Shown here in pieces: positions 1 to 13,000 of a stretch of DNA of 64,000 bases. This stretch comes from Dendrophyllia cribrosa. Taxonomy: Eukaryota; Cnidaria; Anthozoa; Scleractinia; Dendrophylliidae. A program made the position numbers and the translations under genes. The stretch covers positions 179,001 to 243,000 of the forward strand of contig JAJLRJ010000009.1 in the NCBI GenBank assembly GCA_024195265.1, written 5' to 3'. Numbering within the stretch: position 1 is the stretch's first letter; each line of letters begins with the position of its first letter. Below the pieces are notes generated by a model. That model saw nothing but the letters and a program-made list of their open reading frames with translations. It did not search any database and had not been told where the DNA came from.

Positions 1-737
1 GCTGCCTTATGGCATACTTAAGCTTTTGAATGCGGTGGATGAAAACGGAAAAGTAACCAGTGTTTAATTTCCTGTGGTTAATGATTTGTTTCTGGTGAAC
101 TAGTAACACAAGAAATGTCTCTCATTTTGACAGTGGCACTCATCACAGAACAATGTGCCAGGCTGAGGTTCACTACATCACAACGTTTGTTGGTGGTTCT
201 TGTATTTCTCAGAGTTTTTTTTCTCCTGGCTTTCAGGTTGTCGGTAGGTTGTGGGTTCCTTCCTCAAAACTAATAAATTTCGAGATTTCAACTCTATGTG
301 GTGTACAACTGTACATTTGAATGAGTTCTTGAGAGCTCTTGGGTGTTACGCGAGTAAACAAACGGTTGAAAGATTGAAGTGAACCTTTGCAAAATACTAA
401 TAATTTTCTTCCTGTAAAACGGTTTACTGTATTTTTGAGAGAGATAAATCAATTAGACATTTCAGCCCTGACTCAGAATACATCAACTCTAACTGAAAAA
501 ATGATAATCATATTTATACTGACTCAAGGTCCCAGACAATGCAAGTCCCGTCTTTGCTTGCTGATACACACTGCAGGGAAAAAGAACCATTAGAATGTAA
601 GTGACAGCAGGCAAAGCAGTGGTTCCTATTATACACTGACTTTCAACACAGCCCAATTATAATTTGTAACTGACAGCAGGCAATCACTCCAAATCTAAGC
701 ATCCTGAAGCATCTCAGATATTAAATAATCAACTTAC

Positions 738-778
738 CTCTTTGTCATTTTTACGAATTTTTAAGGCAGTAACAGCAC
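738..778 (-). CDS. CFAP52: CFAP52 exon 11 (last exon in window)
   Basis: The exon is 41 nt and encodes GAVTALKIRKNDKE with its shared first codon. It has a TTTCAG acceptor and a GTAAGT donor in phase 0. No further exon is visible in 1-737. Confidence 0.8.
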
Positions 779-3700
779 CTGAAAAATATCATAACAAGTT
801 GTTAACCTCAACCTCTTCTCCAAAACGGCAATGAAATTGAAATTCAATCTGTAAGATAGATCAAATCTCGATGTCTACCTCCATTCAAACAGACAAACAA
901 ACAAACGAAGTTCACATTAATTTATAAGATTATTTCCAAAGTTCATCTCATTTGATTACACTCATATATCCTCATCTTTTACCATAACTGTAAAATTTCC
1001 CGCGCGCTCATCGGCCGAGAGCTATTGTTTATGAGTTTATAAAATAAACTTTGGCTCGTGCTTCTCTGCACTTCTCTCGTGTTCTTAAAAATTCCCGCGT
1101 GCTTATATAACTCAATAATGCACTCAGCGCGTTTTTTATTTCTTTAATAAATCGTGACATGACGCAATTGATTACGCCACCCGCGTCTAGCGCGCGGAAA
1201 AAGAAATAATTTTGGTTCAAGAAAAAAATTCAGCCAAATTGGTTTGAATGATAGCTGCTTTCTCTGCCTATTTTCGGTGAATTGTCGCCGTTTCTAATCA
1301 AATTTTTCTTTGCCATTGGTAAAAAATCCACAGCTCAAACGTTTGGAGCAGAACTTGGGACGGTTGTGGACTCGAGGACTTCGGCTGGCAAACTTATTCA
1401 AGTCGAAAGAACACACGAAACGCTACTGTTTCATTCAGCAAACTTTCGTCACAAGCACAGAGGAAAATACGCTCATTATGAAGTGCAAAGAAAGGTAAAT
1501 AAACGATTAACTTGAAAATTTATTTCGAATTCTTGTCTGTAAAATCAAGTTTCCGTGATGATCAAAGTTTCAATACGCTCGATGTTAAGTTCATTTCTGT
1601 GGATTTTGAGGCCAAATTGAACACAATGGTTCCGAGTAAAATGTTTTTGTTATGGTAAAAAGGAAATAAATATTAGTTTGCCATTGTATCTCCTCTGATA
1701 AATAATGATTTGATGCCATAGCATGGTCAAAACAATTGCGGAATTACTCGCTTTGCTTGTAATTCCTCACTCTGTTTTGATCATGCTATGAAGTCAAACC
1801 ATTATTTATCAGAGTACGTATAATGACAAACTAAAATTTATTTGTTAAAGGGGCAGTATCACGATGTTCCACGCGCGGCACTGTTCTTTGTTCTTGTACC
1901 GGAATTTTGGACATATCACTGTTAAAAGTGATGATTTTTTGTTTTGGTTATCAAAACGGACTTTTGGATTCAACAAATACCTCCACTTCTTGACGGCCTT
2001 TTTGAATTTGCCGAATCAAACTTGAAAACATGGGCCGACGTTTTCAAGTTTCGACCTCATGATACTGCCCCTTTAAATATGGCAGAGGGTATATCCGGAA
2101 TAATGTGTTGGGGAGTTAGGGGTGCTTATAATTGGGTGGGGTTATAAGGGGGGAGGGGATGGGTTGGGGAGTTAGGGGGCTTATAATCAGGTGGGGTTAT
2201 AAGGGGGGAGGGGATGGGTTGGGGAGTTAGGGGGCTTATAATCAGGTGGGGTTATAAGGGGGGAGGGGATGGGTTGGGGAGTTAGGGGGCTTATAATCAG
2301 GTGGGGTTATAAGGGGGGAGGGGATGGGTTGGGGAGTTAGGGGGCTTATAATCAGGTGGGGTTATAAGGGGGGAGGGGATGGGTTGGGGAGTTAGGGGGC
2401 TTATAATCAGGTGGGGTTATAAGCGGGGGGTGGGTTGGGGAGTTAGGGGGCTTATAATCAGGTGGGGTTATAGACGGGGGATGGGTTGGGGAGTTAGGGG
2501 GCTTATAATCAGGTGGGGTTATAAACGGGGGATGGGTTGGGGAGTTAGGGGGCTTATAATCAGGTGGGGTTATAAGCGGAGGATGAGTTGGGGAGCTGGG
2601 GGGGGGGCTTATAATCGTGTGGGATATTAGCGGAGGATGGGATGGGTAGTTGAGGGGGCTTATACATGTAAGTGGCATTTTACGGTACACTCGTATATAT
2701 TCTCATCACATTCTTTCCTATCATGGCCTGCTCCCAATGTTGAGTTTATAACTCAGTTGGCAGTTACTGCACTAGCATTGCAAAGGTCAGGGGTCAAATA
2801 AAAGCCTTGAAATATTTTTTTCCCTTTATTTACTACCAGGATCATTTCTTCATTTCACTATCATTGTTTACCTTTATGCTTTTCTTTCATGGCGTCTTTC
2901 AGTGTGGGTGTGCGTCCCCCCACTCTCCAGACCCGGACTTCACCCTCCCCTCCCCCACTGACGATCTGCCCAAGTGAATTGGTCGTTGCTACTGCTGTGA
3001 CACCGCTCTGATGGGCGTTGTCTATCGCATACTTTAGTTCGCCATATTGTGCTGTGAATCCACGTATTTTACCATCATCCCAACCTGAGAAGACAACACA
3101 TCATCAGTTAAGCCACCATCACGGTCAAACGTAGGCTCGACTACCAGTCGTTGTTTGGGAAACGAGCCCGCGCTCCTCCCCCTCTCCTTCTCGGGAAGGC
3201 TCAGAGACCGGACGCGAAAAAGCGGCGGAAATCGAGCCTAGGTCAAACGGTAACTAAGCCATCACGGCCATTTCTAGTTCAAATAAAACTGTGACAAACG
3301 TGAACTGGACAGGTGCACGGTTTATTTATTTGATTCTTTTATGTGTCAAGAAGAACTGTGTTTGTGAAAGCTAGTAGATTTAATGAACGATATGCACACT
3401 ATTTCACCGAAATGTCAGTCCACACTTCGTTTTGGGAAACTGAAAGCACAGAGATGTAGCAAAACTGGAAACAGAAATACATGTACAGTATTTAGGATTA
3501 GTTTAATTTTCATGGTTATCACACCGCACCAGTATTGATTAACACAGTCTGTGAGTCAGTCATGAAAATGTTCCACTTCCATATAAATTCTAAAACTCTT
3601 TCAATACAAAGGGAATGACTGCAGGGCTAAATGTATGCATAATAAATGTTACACAATAGAGAACTCGGAGGTATGGGGAAGTAGCTGGTTTTGAAAATGG

Positions 3701-6700
3701 AAAAGTGTGGTAGCAAGTACTATTCACCTCCCAGCAATTTGCGCACGAAAATTGTAATCGTTGACAGGAATAAATGAGTTAAAAAGCATCATTTTCGTTA
3801 TATTATCTCACTGTTTCAGTATATACTAAAACAACTATTCACCTCAGTGTAGGTGGGTAGTGGTGGATATTTACCTCGCCGTTCGCGGCTCGGTAAATAT
3901 CCACCACTACCCACCTCCACTTCGGTGAATAGTTGTTAATTATTATCCTTACCACTTATGATACATGTGCCACATGGTGTGATGGCAAGAGCATTGCAAG
4001 TCATGTTGGGGACTGTGATCCGTAATCTCTCCTGGTTTGTCCTGGTGCACCACACACGGATCTCACTCTTTCCACAAGTAAGACACAGGTCTGAACACTC
4101 ACTATAATAACAATCAAAGTTATTTTAGCTCTTTATCACTGTACAATTAATTAGATATAAATTGAATGTAGATAAAAACAACCTCCCTACAATGATAACC
4201 TCCTTACAATTACAACCTCCTTACAATTACCACCTCCATACAATGACCACCTACTTACAATGACCACCTCCCTACAATGATTATTTTCCTACAATGACCA
4301 CCTCCCTACAATGATCACCTCCCTACAATGACCACCTCCTTACAATAACCACCTCCCTACAATGATTATTTTCCTACAATGACCACCTCCCTACAATGAC
4401 CACCTCCATACAATGACCACCTCCCTACAATGACCACCTCCCTACAATGACCACCTCCCTACAATGACCACCTCCCTACAATGACAACCTCCATACAATG
4501 TCCACCTTCATACAATGATCATCTTCCTACAATGACCACCTCCATACAATGTCCATCTCCCTACAATGTCCACCTTCCTAAAATGATCACCTCCCTACAA
4601 TGACCACCTCCCTACAATGACCACCTCCCTACAATGACCACCTCCATACAATGTCCACCTCCATACAATGACCACCTCCCTACAATGACCACCTCCATAC
4701 AATGACCACCTCCCTACAATGACCACCTCCCTACAATGACCACCTCCATACAATGTCCACCTCCATACAATGATCATCTTCCTACAATGTCCACCTCCAT
4801 ACAATGATCATCTTCCTACAATGACCACCTCCCTACAATGATCATCTCCCTACAATGATCATCTCCCTACAATGACCACCTCCATACAATGACCACCTCC
4901 CTACAATGACCACCTCCTTACAATGACCACCTCCATACAATGATCATCTTCCTACAATGACCACCTCCCTACAATGATCATCTCCCTACAATGACCACCT
5001 CCCTACAATGACCACCTCCCTACGATGACCACCTCCCTACAATGACCACCTCCCTACAATGACCACCTCCTTACAATGACCACCTCCCTACAATGACCAC
5101 CTCCCTAAAATGACCACCTCCTTACAATGACCACCTCCCTACGATGACCACCTTCCTACAATGACCACCTCCTTACAATGACCACCTCACTACAATGACC
5201 ACCTCCTTACAATGACCACCTCTCTACAATGACCACCTCCCTACAATGACCACCTCCTTACAATGACCACCCACATAGGTACAATGGTCACCTCCCTAAA
5301 GCGGTTGTCTCCCTAAAGTGGCCGCCTCTCTACAATAGCCATCTACCTACATGTACATGTACATATGACCACCTCCTTACAACGACCACCTCCAAGTGCC
5401 TGCAATGACCACCTTCTTACAATTACCACCAGTATAGTGACTGTCACTATGTTACTAAGGAAATATTAAGTCATTGACTGGTGAGAAGTGGCAGTCACTA
5501 TACTTACTAAGGAAATATGATGTTATTGACTGGTGAGAAGTGGCAGTCACTATACTTAGTAAGGGAATATGATGTCATTGACTGGTGAGAAGTGACAATC
5601 ACTATACTTACTAAGGGAATATGATGTCATTGACTGGTGAGAAGCGACAGTCACTATACTTACTAAGAGAATATGATGTCATTGACTGGTGAGTAGTGGC
5701 AGTCACTATACTTACTAAGGAAATATGTCATTGACTGGTGAGAAGTGACAGTCACTACTTACTAAGGAAATAATTATGATGTCATTGACTGGTGAGTAGT
5801 GGCAGTCACTATACTTACTAAGGAAATATGATGTCATTGACTGGTGAGAAGTGGCAGTTTATATACTTACTAACTAAAGAGAATATGTCATGTCATTGAC
5901 TGGTGAGAAGTGACAGTCACTACTTACTAAGGAAATATGTCATTGACTGGTGAGTAGTGGCAGTCACTATACTTACTAAGGGAATATGATGTCATTGACT
6001 GGTGAGTAGTGGCAGTCACTACATGTATACTTACTAAGGAAATATGATGTCATTGACTGGTGAGTAGTGGCAGTCACTATACTTACTAAGGAAATATGAT
6101 GTCATTGACTGGTGAGTAGTGGCAGGTCTTGACTTTGACATATTCCTCAAATGTGGCGTAACTGAACAAACTGAACAGATACATCTGACAGTTGTTGGTT
6201 CCCACAAAAAACTACAAAGTATCACAAACAACAGAGTCAGTGTATCCTACTCAAAAAAGCGACTTCCCTGATTCAGAGCCTTACATACAGTGTAGGATTA
6301 GAAAATATTACCCAGGTAACGAGCACTGCAACCCTAAACAACATGATCAATTCAGTGCTTATTCAAAGCATTGAAGTCTGATCTAGAGCTGCGTGTTTAT
6401 TTGAAGAGTTAATTAATGAGGCTGAATTGCCCCAGATAGAAGGCAGGAGGCTCGACCCATATATATTAAAATGGTGGGGGTTCTCATCGGAAATTTTCCA
6501 AAAACACCCTAAAAAGTACCAGAATATTGTTTGATGGCATGGCTCAAATGGATTTTACCCCTAAGAGATACCAATAGTAACATATGATCTGACACTTTGA
6601 CAATTTTCAATAGCAATAGAGACGATTCCATTGAATGCCAATACTTTCTACTCTTAGACAACGGGAAAAACCAGCTGCAGACTGAGCAATAGTTCCTGTC

Positions 6701-7043
6701 TTTTTTTTTATAATAATAATAATGATGGAAAATATCTTTATTAAAAATAACAATAATAATAATTTACAATAACTATAAATTGATACTTAATAATAATAAT
6801 AAAAATACAAAAAAAAACTTTATTAAAAATTTACAAAATAATAAACCCTAGTTAAAAATAGCAATATAGCAATAGCAATACCCTAGTTAAAAATAGCAAT
6901 AATTATAATTTTCAATAACTATAAATTGATACTCAAATTTACTTAATTACTTGATTAATTACTTATTTACTTAATAAATTTCTTTACAAATTTACAAAAT
7001 TTCATTTCTTTACTTAATTACTTAATAAATTTCTTTAATAATC

Positions 7044-7092
<49 letters not shown>

Positions 7093-10000
7093 AAGGTACT
7101 GTGACAATTTTAGTGGTGGTCATACAGTACCAATCTACAAATTTTGACCCCTAAAAGGTACGTAATGAATACAATGTGTTGTAGGGTGTAAAAAAGGACA
7201 AGTGTCACAACTCACACAAATTATTATTGTGGAGAGCAGGGGTGGCGCAGTGGTGAGAGCACTCGCCTCCCACCGATGTGGTCTGGGTTCGATTCCCGGC
7301 CCCAGCGTCATACAATGTGGGTTGAGTTTGTTGTTGGTTCTCTCCTTGCTCCGAGAGGTTTTTCTCCGGGTACTCCAGTTTTCCCCCCTCCTCAAAAAAC
7401 CAACATTTTAAATTCCAATTCGATCTGGATAGAGGACCTGCATGAAAACCAGCTACGGCTGATGTGGCTTTCCTCTCTAAATATAGTTATTTATTTATTT
7501 ATTTATTTATTTTATTTACATGTATTTATCTTGCCACATGTACCAACAACTGGACAAAAATAGTTACAACATTAGTTCCTACTGCATCCTACATGTACAT
7601 GTATGTGCACAGCTCTCATTCCTCAATGTTTAGTTTTTGTTACAAAAATATTGACCACTATAAAATTATAAATAATAATAGGGGTAAAGTCAAAGGTCAA
7701 ATCTGAGACTCGCCGAGATTCCGAGTCACCCTCATGTAAAAATCCAAGCCTGGGAGAATGCAGAGCTCCAAAATTTTGAGTCAGCTGAGACAACAAATTA
7801 CAACGTATTAACAACAGTTTCAGTCACTACGGTTTGTTAGTGTTAATTTGGCTGTTAAACCAAGTGCCACTGGTTGAATTTGCAAGCTTTTGGCTAAACT
7901 TGGCAGGATTTGCAAGGCTCTAAGGTACAAGTTTTCAGATTCAAGACACCCCTATTTTTGCTGAGCTGAGATTCTGAGAAGCTTTTTCAATTCCCAAGAT
8001 TTTGAGACTCGGCTAATTTTTTTTTTTCAATAGACCATTCTATGCCCTTTAAATAATATAGCATGAAACAAGCTTATATTTAATTATACTTTTATTTAAC
8101 ACGAATACCTGATGTCCTTCTCCTCGTAATGCTATTGATGTGACTCCACCATCCAATTTGACAGAGCTTAAATGAATTGACAGAGAAAAATTATTTCAAG
8201 TACACCTACCACTATTTACAATGTGATACATTTTTTACCATTACCCATTAAGATGTACATTATGGGCTTCTAACCGCAGGCATGCAAATTAAAAAAAAAA
8301 AAAAACAAGAAGCTGTACACTATCGAGGAACACATTCTTTATTTAGACTAAATTTTATTTTAAGGAAGATACGCATCAAAATGCATGTCTCAGTTGAAAA
8401 ATCCTTTTAGATTGATTTTAATGTTGCACTAAAAACTCCAAATGCAAAACATCTTTAAGCTTATTTTTGTCTATATTCGTTTACATCAAATTATTTATTG
8501 TTATCGCTGGATTCACGTTGTTCTTGTTATGAAACGTATTTGTAACAAAGCATTACTCACTAAGTTTAGGCTTATGGTACTTTGCGAAACAAAACGAAAC
8601 AAAACGAAATGGTACTTTGCGAAAGGAAATGCTACTATATAACAATTCTATATGAAGATGCGCTTAGTTAAAATTGTGGACTACAAACCAGGGCTCGACT
8701 TTCAGGGAAAAATCTAGGGGCCAGCTGGCCACTAAGTTTTCAGACTTGGTCGCCAGCACAAGTATTCTAGTCGCCAAAAATTTTCGGCGGCCCTTTGGGC
8801 CGTATGCTCTTATATAATCAAAGAAGAACATAACTATAGCACTTTTCTACACAAGCTAAACTAAAAAGGCCCTGCTTTGTTCACGACACCAGTAAACTTG
8901 AACACTGATAATGACAGGGGAAAACGAACACAATTCGCACGATACTTCACGTTTGCCTGTTAATTCACCGTAAGAACAACTTCGCCTTCTTTTTCGATAC
9001 TATCAGGGAATGGAAAAATACAATTTTTGTATCTATAAAAACCCCTCAAAGATGCAACCTTTGTTTCATTTCCTTTTACATTAAGTTTGTAGCTTTCCAA
9101 AAGATGAACAAGATTAAAAAATTTGATTCAATTTAAAGTGAAGCGATACTCCGATAATGACTGCGTGTGCCGTGTTTTCTCGACAATAAAATCGCAGCTT
9201 TGTAATTTTTGCAGTGTTAATTTTCATTTTAGCAACTGTAGTTTCTAAAAATACTTGAAACAAATAAAATAGTTGTGGCTAATGCTGTTCACAAACTGGA
9301 AACCATAAAACAAATTATTGTCGATATCGGATTTCGCCTAGCCTGTGAGCGTGTCTGGTCGTAGCCCCAGGATCAGACTCGATCGAGTATATTCATCTTA
9401 TCAGTGTTACGATATCAGTAATTTATAGAGTAGGACATAGATAGACTGATATAAAGTTTACTCTTTCGTTCAATTTCATTAAATATATTTTGAATGAAAA
9501 TAGCCCTGGTGCTTTTAAACATTTGCTAGTTTGTTTACGACTTCGCATCGCTTCCTGCAAGCGTCAGTAAAGCGTGAAGGTCGATTTTAATACACACTGA
9601 TTTTTTGACCCAGCTCAATCCGACTTTAATATCAAAATATGTTGTTGGACTGCAGCAGATTTATAAATAGGGTCTTCATAAAGAAACTATTCAAAACTAC
9701 TGTCGATAAAACAATTTTTCTTTAAAACCCATGCAGTCGCTTGTACGTGATATGCATCACTGAACATGAAAAGCCTATGTACAACTCGCAACGTGTAAAC
9801 GTAAAAAAAATGTATGTGTTTTGATGCTGGTTAATAAATTATAAGATGCGATTATTCTTGAATCCAAAAATCTATGATATACACTTTCAAACAGTAAAAT
9901 GTGTTGTTTTTTTTTTTTGCAAAAATCTAATTTTAGAAACAAATGTCGCTTTAGGAAAGATTGCGTGACGAACCCAAAAGAGAGTCTGTGTCGATCGGGT

Positions 10001-13000
10001 TTCAACTTAAAATCAGAAAAATACTTTTGATCGCTTCAAATGTGAAAATGAAAAAGTACAATGTATATTCTTCTGTTAGACTTGAAGAAATTAAAAAAAA
10101 ATCTAAATGAAAATATCTTTTAGTGGCCAAACTGGCGACCAAGAGTGAAAAGTAAGTCGCCAGCGGATCAAATCCAGTCGCATTGGCGACCCCACAGGTC
10201 GCAACGTCGAGCCCTGCAAACTATCAAAATGCCGCATGCGGATTTGCCTAATGTATTGTTTGCTGCCTGGTCAGGATGTTTTTGTTTTCGGCGATTTGTA
10301 ACAGCGATAATTCACTTCACTGCTCGATTTATTCACTCGCTCTAGAAGATGAAATATGGTCTGAAAATATAATATACATGTATGGTCTGTCTGATATATT
10401 TCTGTTTAATTTTAGCTCCGTCTTATGTTGTGCAATATCTGCAAACTAGCTTTACAGCATATGTCGGGCTTCAAGCTTCAAGTGTGTTGTTCTGAGTTTA
10501 CACCATTTTGTGACGGTGATATTTCACTTCATTGCTACTCGATTTATGCACTCGATCTACAAGATTTTTTCGCAGTTTGTCACGAAAACTAAGACTAAAA
10601 ATAAGAATAATCTAAGAACTCAATAAAAAAAGTTGTGCAGAGGAAAAACAATGGAGGCATGCTCACTTTTCTTCCGTTCATTCTAATCTCGGAAGAGGCT
10701 AACTGAGGAGGCCTGAAACGGTTTTAAGGTGCACGCACGCGCAGCTTACCGGAAGTAAAAATGCCACGTAAAATCGCACAAACTGGAAATAAAACGTGCA
10801 TGAAACGATCCTCTTCATGTCGAAAGTTTGATCGGTGACCTATTCTGATTTTTTGCACACAAGCAACATTCAGTCAATCCTTTACAGCTAAGCATATCTT
10901 TTAAGTTATCATTTCGTTTCGTTGGACGTTTCGCAAAGTACCATTTTGTTTTGTTTCACAAATAAAGTACCATTTCGTTTCGTTTCGCAAAGTACCATAA
11001 GCCTTAAGTTTACAGCTGATGGAAGGAGCGAGTGAGTGAATTTTATTTAGCTGCCGTTACTGATAACCCGTTCATTATGATTGTGCGTATACATGGGTTT
11101 AAAAGTAAGTCACTACACTACATTCACTACATTCAGTAGCTCGATCGCTAAGCAAATTGCAAGTTATATAAAACACAACTTGCCGGAACAAAAATCCCAC
11201 AGGAATCTGAGGAATAAGCGGTGAACACAATATCAAATGGTCCAATCCATCCATCTGTAGTTCTTTACACACAGATCTGAGAGATTTTGCAGTATGTATT
11301 TCATGTCTGAAAGCCATATAGTCGTCGACATAAACTAAAATATCCGAGCATAAATGTGCATGCGCTTAAATGTTACATGAAAAAAAAAATAAGAAAACTC
11401 AGAGCCGGATTTACAACTCGTGGGCTGCGCCACGAGTAATAAAAGGCAGCACTGCCCTTGACGTTGGTCACCTAGAATAACATACAAGTCATGTAAAACT
11501 TACTAAAAAGCTTTTTGATACATTGTATTATTTAAGAATCAAAGAGAGCCACTGTAATTCTGCACAGTCTGAAACACTAAATACTGCAGCTAGCTCTGGT
11601 TCATGATCAGGAGATTGAATTTTAAATAACTGCACTCAATAATGGGGGCAGTTAATATGGTGTTGCCCTTATCTGTGGCCAGCCCACCTTCGAGGAGTAA
11701 ATGTACAATGTGGCAAGATCTTGATCTAGAAGCTTATTAAGCCAATAATCACCTGCTATTTTCTTATGGTACAGTGTAGTTCCGCTGGGGAAAAAGTATA
11801 GGCCATAAGGATTTATACTGTGATGCTCTTGGGCAACTTCTCTCAGAAACATTAATTTGTACTCAAAACCATCTTGCTACTGACAAATAAACTTTTACTC
11901 AAACACCAATTTTTATTGAAATTGGATTTACCAAAGTTTCTTGTATTTTGCTTTCACTTTTTGGATGATTGCAACAGTCCCATCTCCAGCACCAACTAAC
12001 ACATCAACCACATCACCAGTCTTCAAGATACGAATAGCACACACTCCACAACTCAGGCGGTCACTGTCTTTGGGTCCATAATCAAGGAGTTTGCAATTCT
12101 TCTCATTGACCTTTAAAAAATGGCATAATTAAGAAAGCGTCCTTGAGAGCACCAGGCAGGGGTGGCACAAGCCATCTCACTGATTTCATTGAATCTTGGC
12201 CAGTTTAAAGGACTCAACTAGAAACTCAAGAATCCAAAGTGGTTCACTTTTTGGATTTAACCAGGGGGAGTTAGACCACCCCCCCTGATTTTCCCAAGAA
12301 AACCCTTAAAATTGATGAAAATGTGCAACAAAATTAGACTGCTCCCCTACACTCAAACTTTAATAGATTTTTTTCATCTTTTGCATGGGTATTAATTGTT
12401 CTCTTGTTATTAGAATGTGAACTTGTCAGAGTAATTCAATGAATTGCTGTTAATTAAGACCTGTCAATCAAGACCTACGTGACACTGAATTTTTCAACGG
12501 TACTAAAACAGCAGAATTTAGGTCCAAAAATCTCCAATGGGCCACTCTTGCTGTCAATAAAAAGTATACGACGATGAAGACCAATCTTTGTACTAACAAT
12601 ATCAGCAATAAAATTTTTGGGCACTTTCCAAAATTTGCCACAGCAGTCCCAGACGTTTACCAACCATCATAGGCCCCCAGTATCAGGTTTTGTTAAAACA
12701 AGGCAATATAATTTTGAAGCAAAGACAACTGGAGGTGTTCTGTTCAGCAAATGGTATCCGTTTCAGCCTAAAATAACCATACATTTGATACAAAGATAAA
12801 ACACAAGGGTAAACTATAATTCAAGAGAATACTACCGCTATAAATGCATCTGAAAAGCTAAATATCTCTGAAAAATTGCGTTCTCTCTCAGTAACAACAA
12901 AGTATTAGTCATTCAATAGACTCTTGTAGGTTTCAAAAGTACTCACAGACTTCCTGGTACATTTCCTCTGATTACAGTGCTTCCAGAATCCTGCTGATCG

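Noticed and set aside
2352..2690. Long proline-rich open frame on the minus strand
   Set aside because: It is the open phase of the G-rich minisatellite, with no family features and located in an intron.
4595..4804. Repetitive glycine-rich open frame, and a possible CRISPR-like array
   Set aside because: It is a 17-bp head-to-tail minisatellite without spacers.
7241..7296. A functional tRNA gene
   Set aside because: The A and B boxes are present, but the sequence continues into a SINE body with an ATTT tail.
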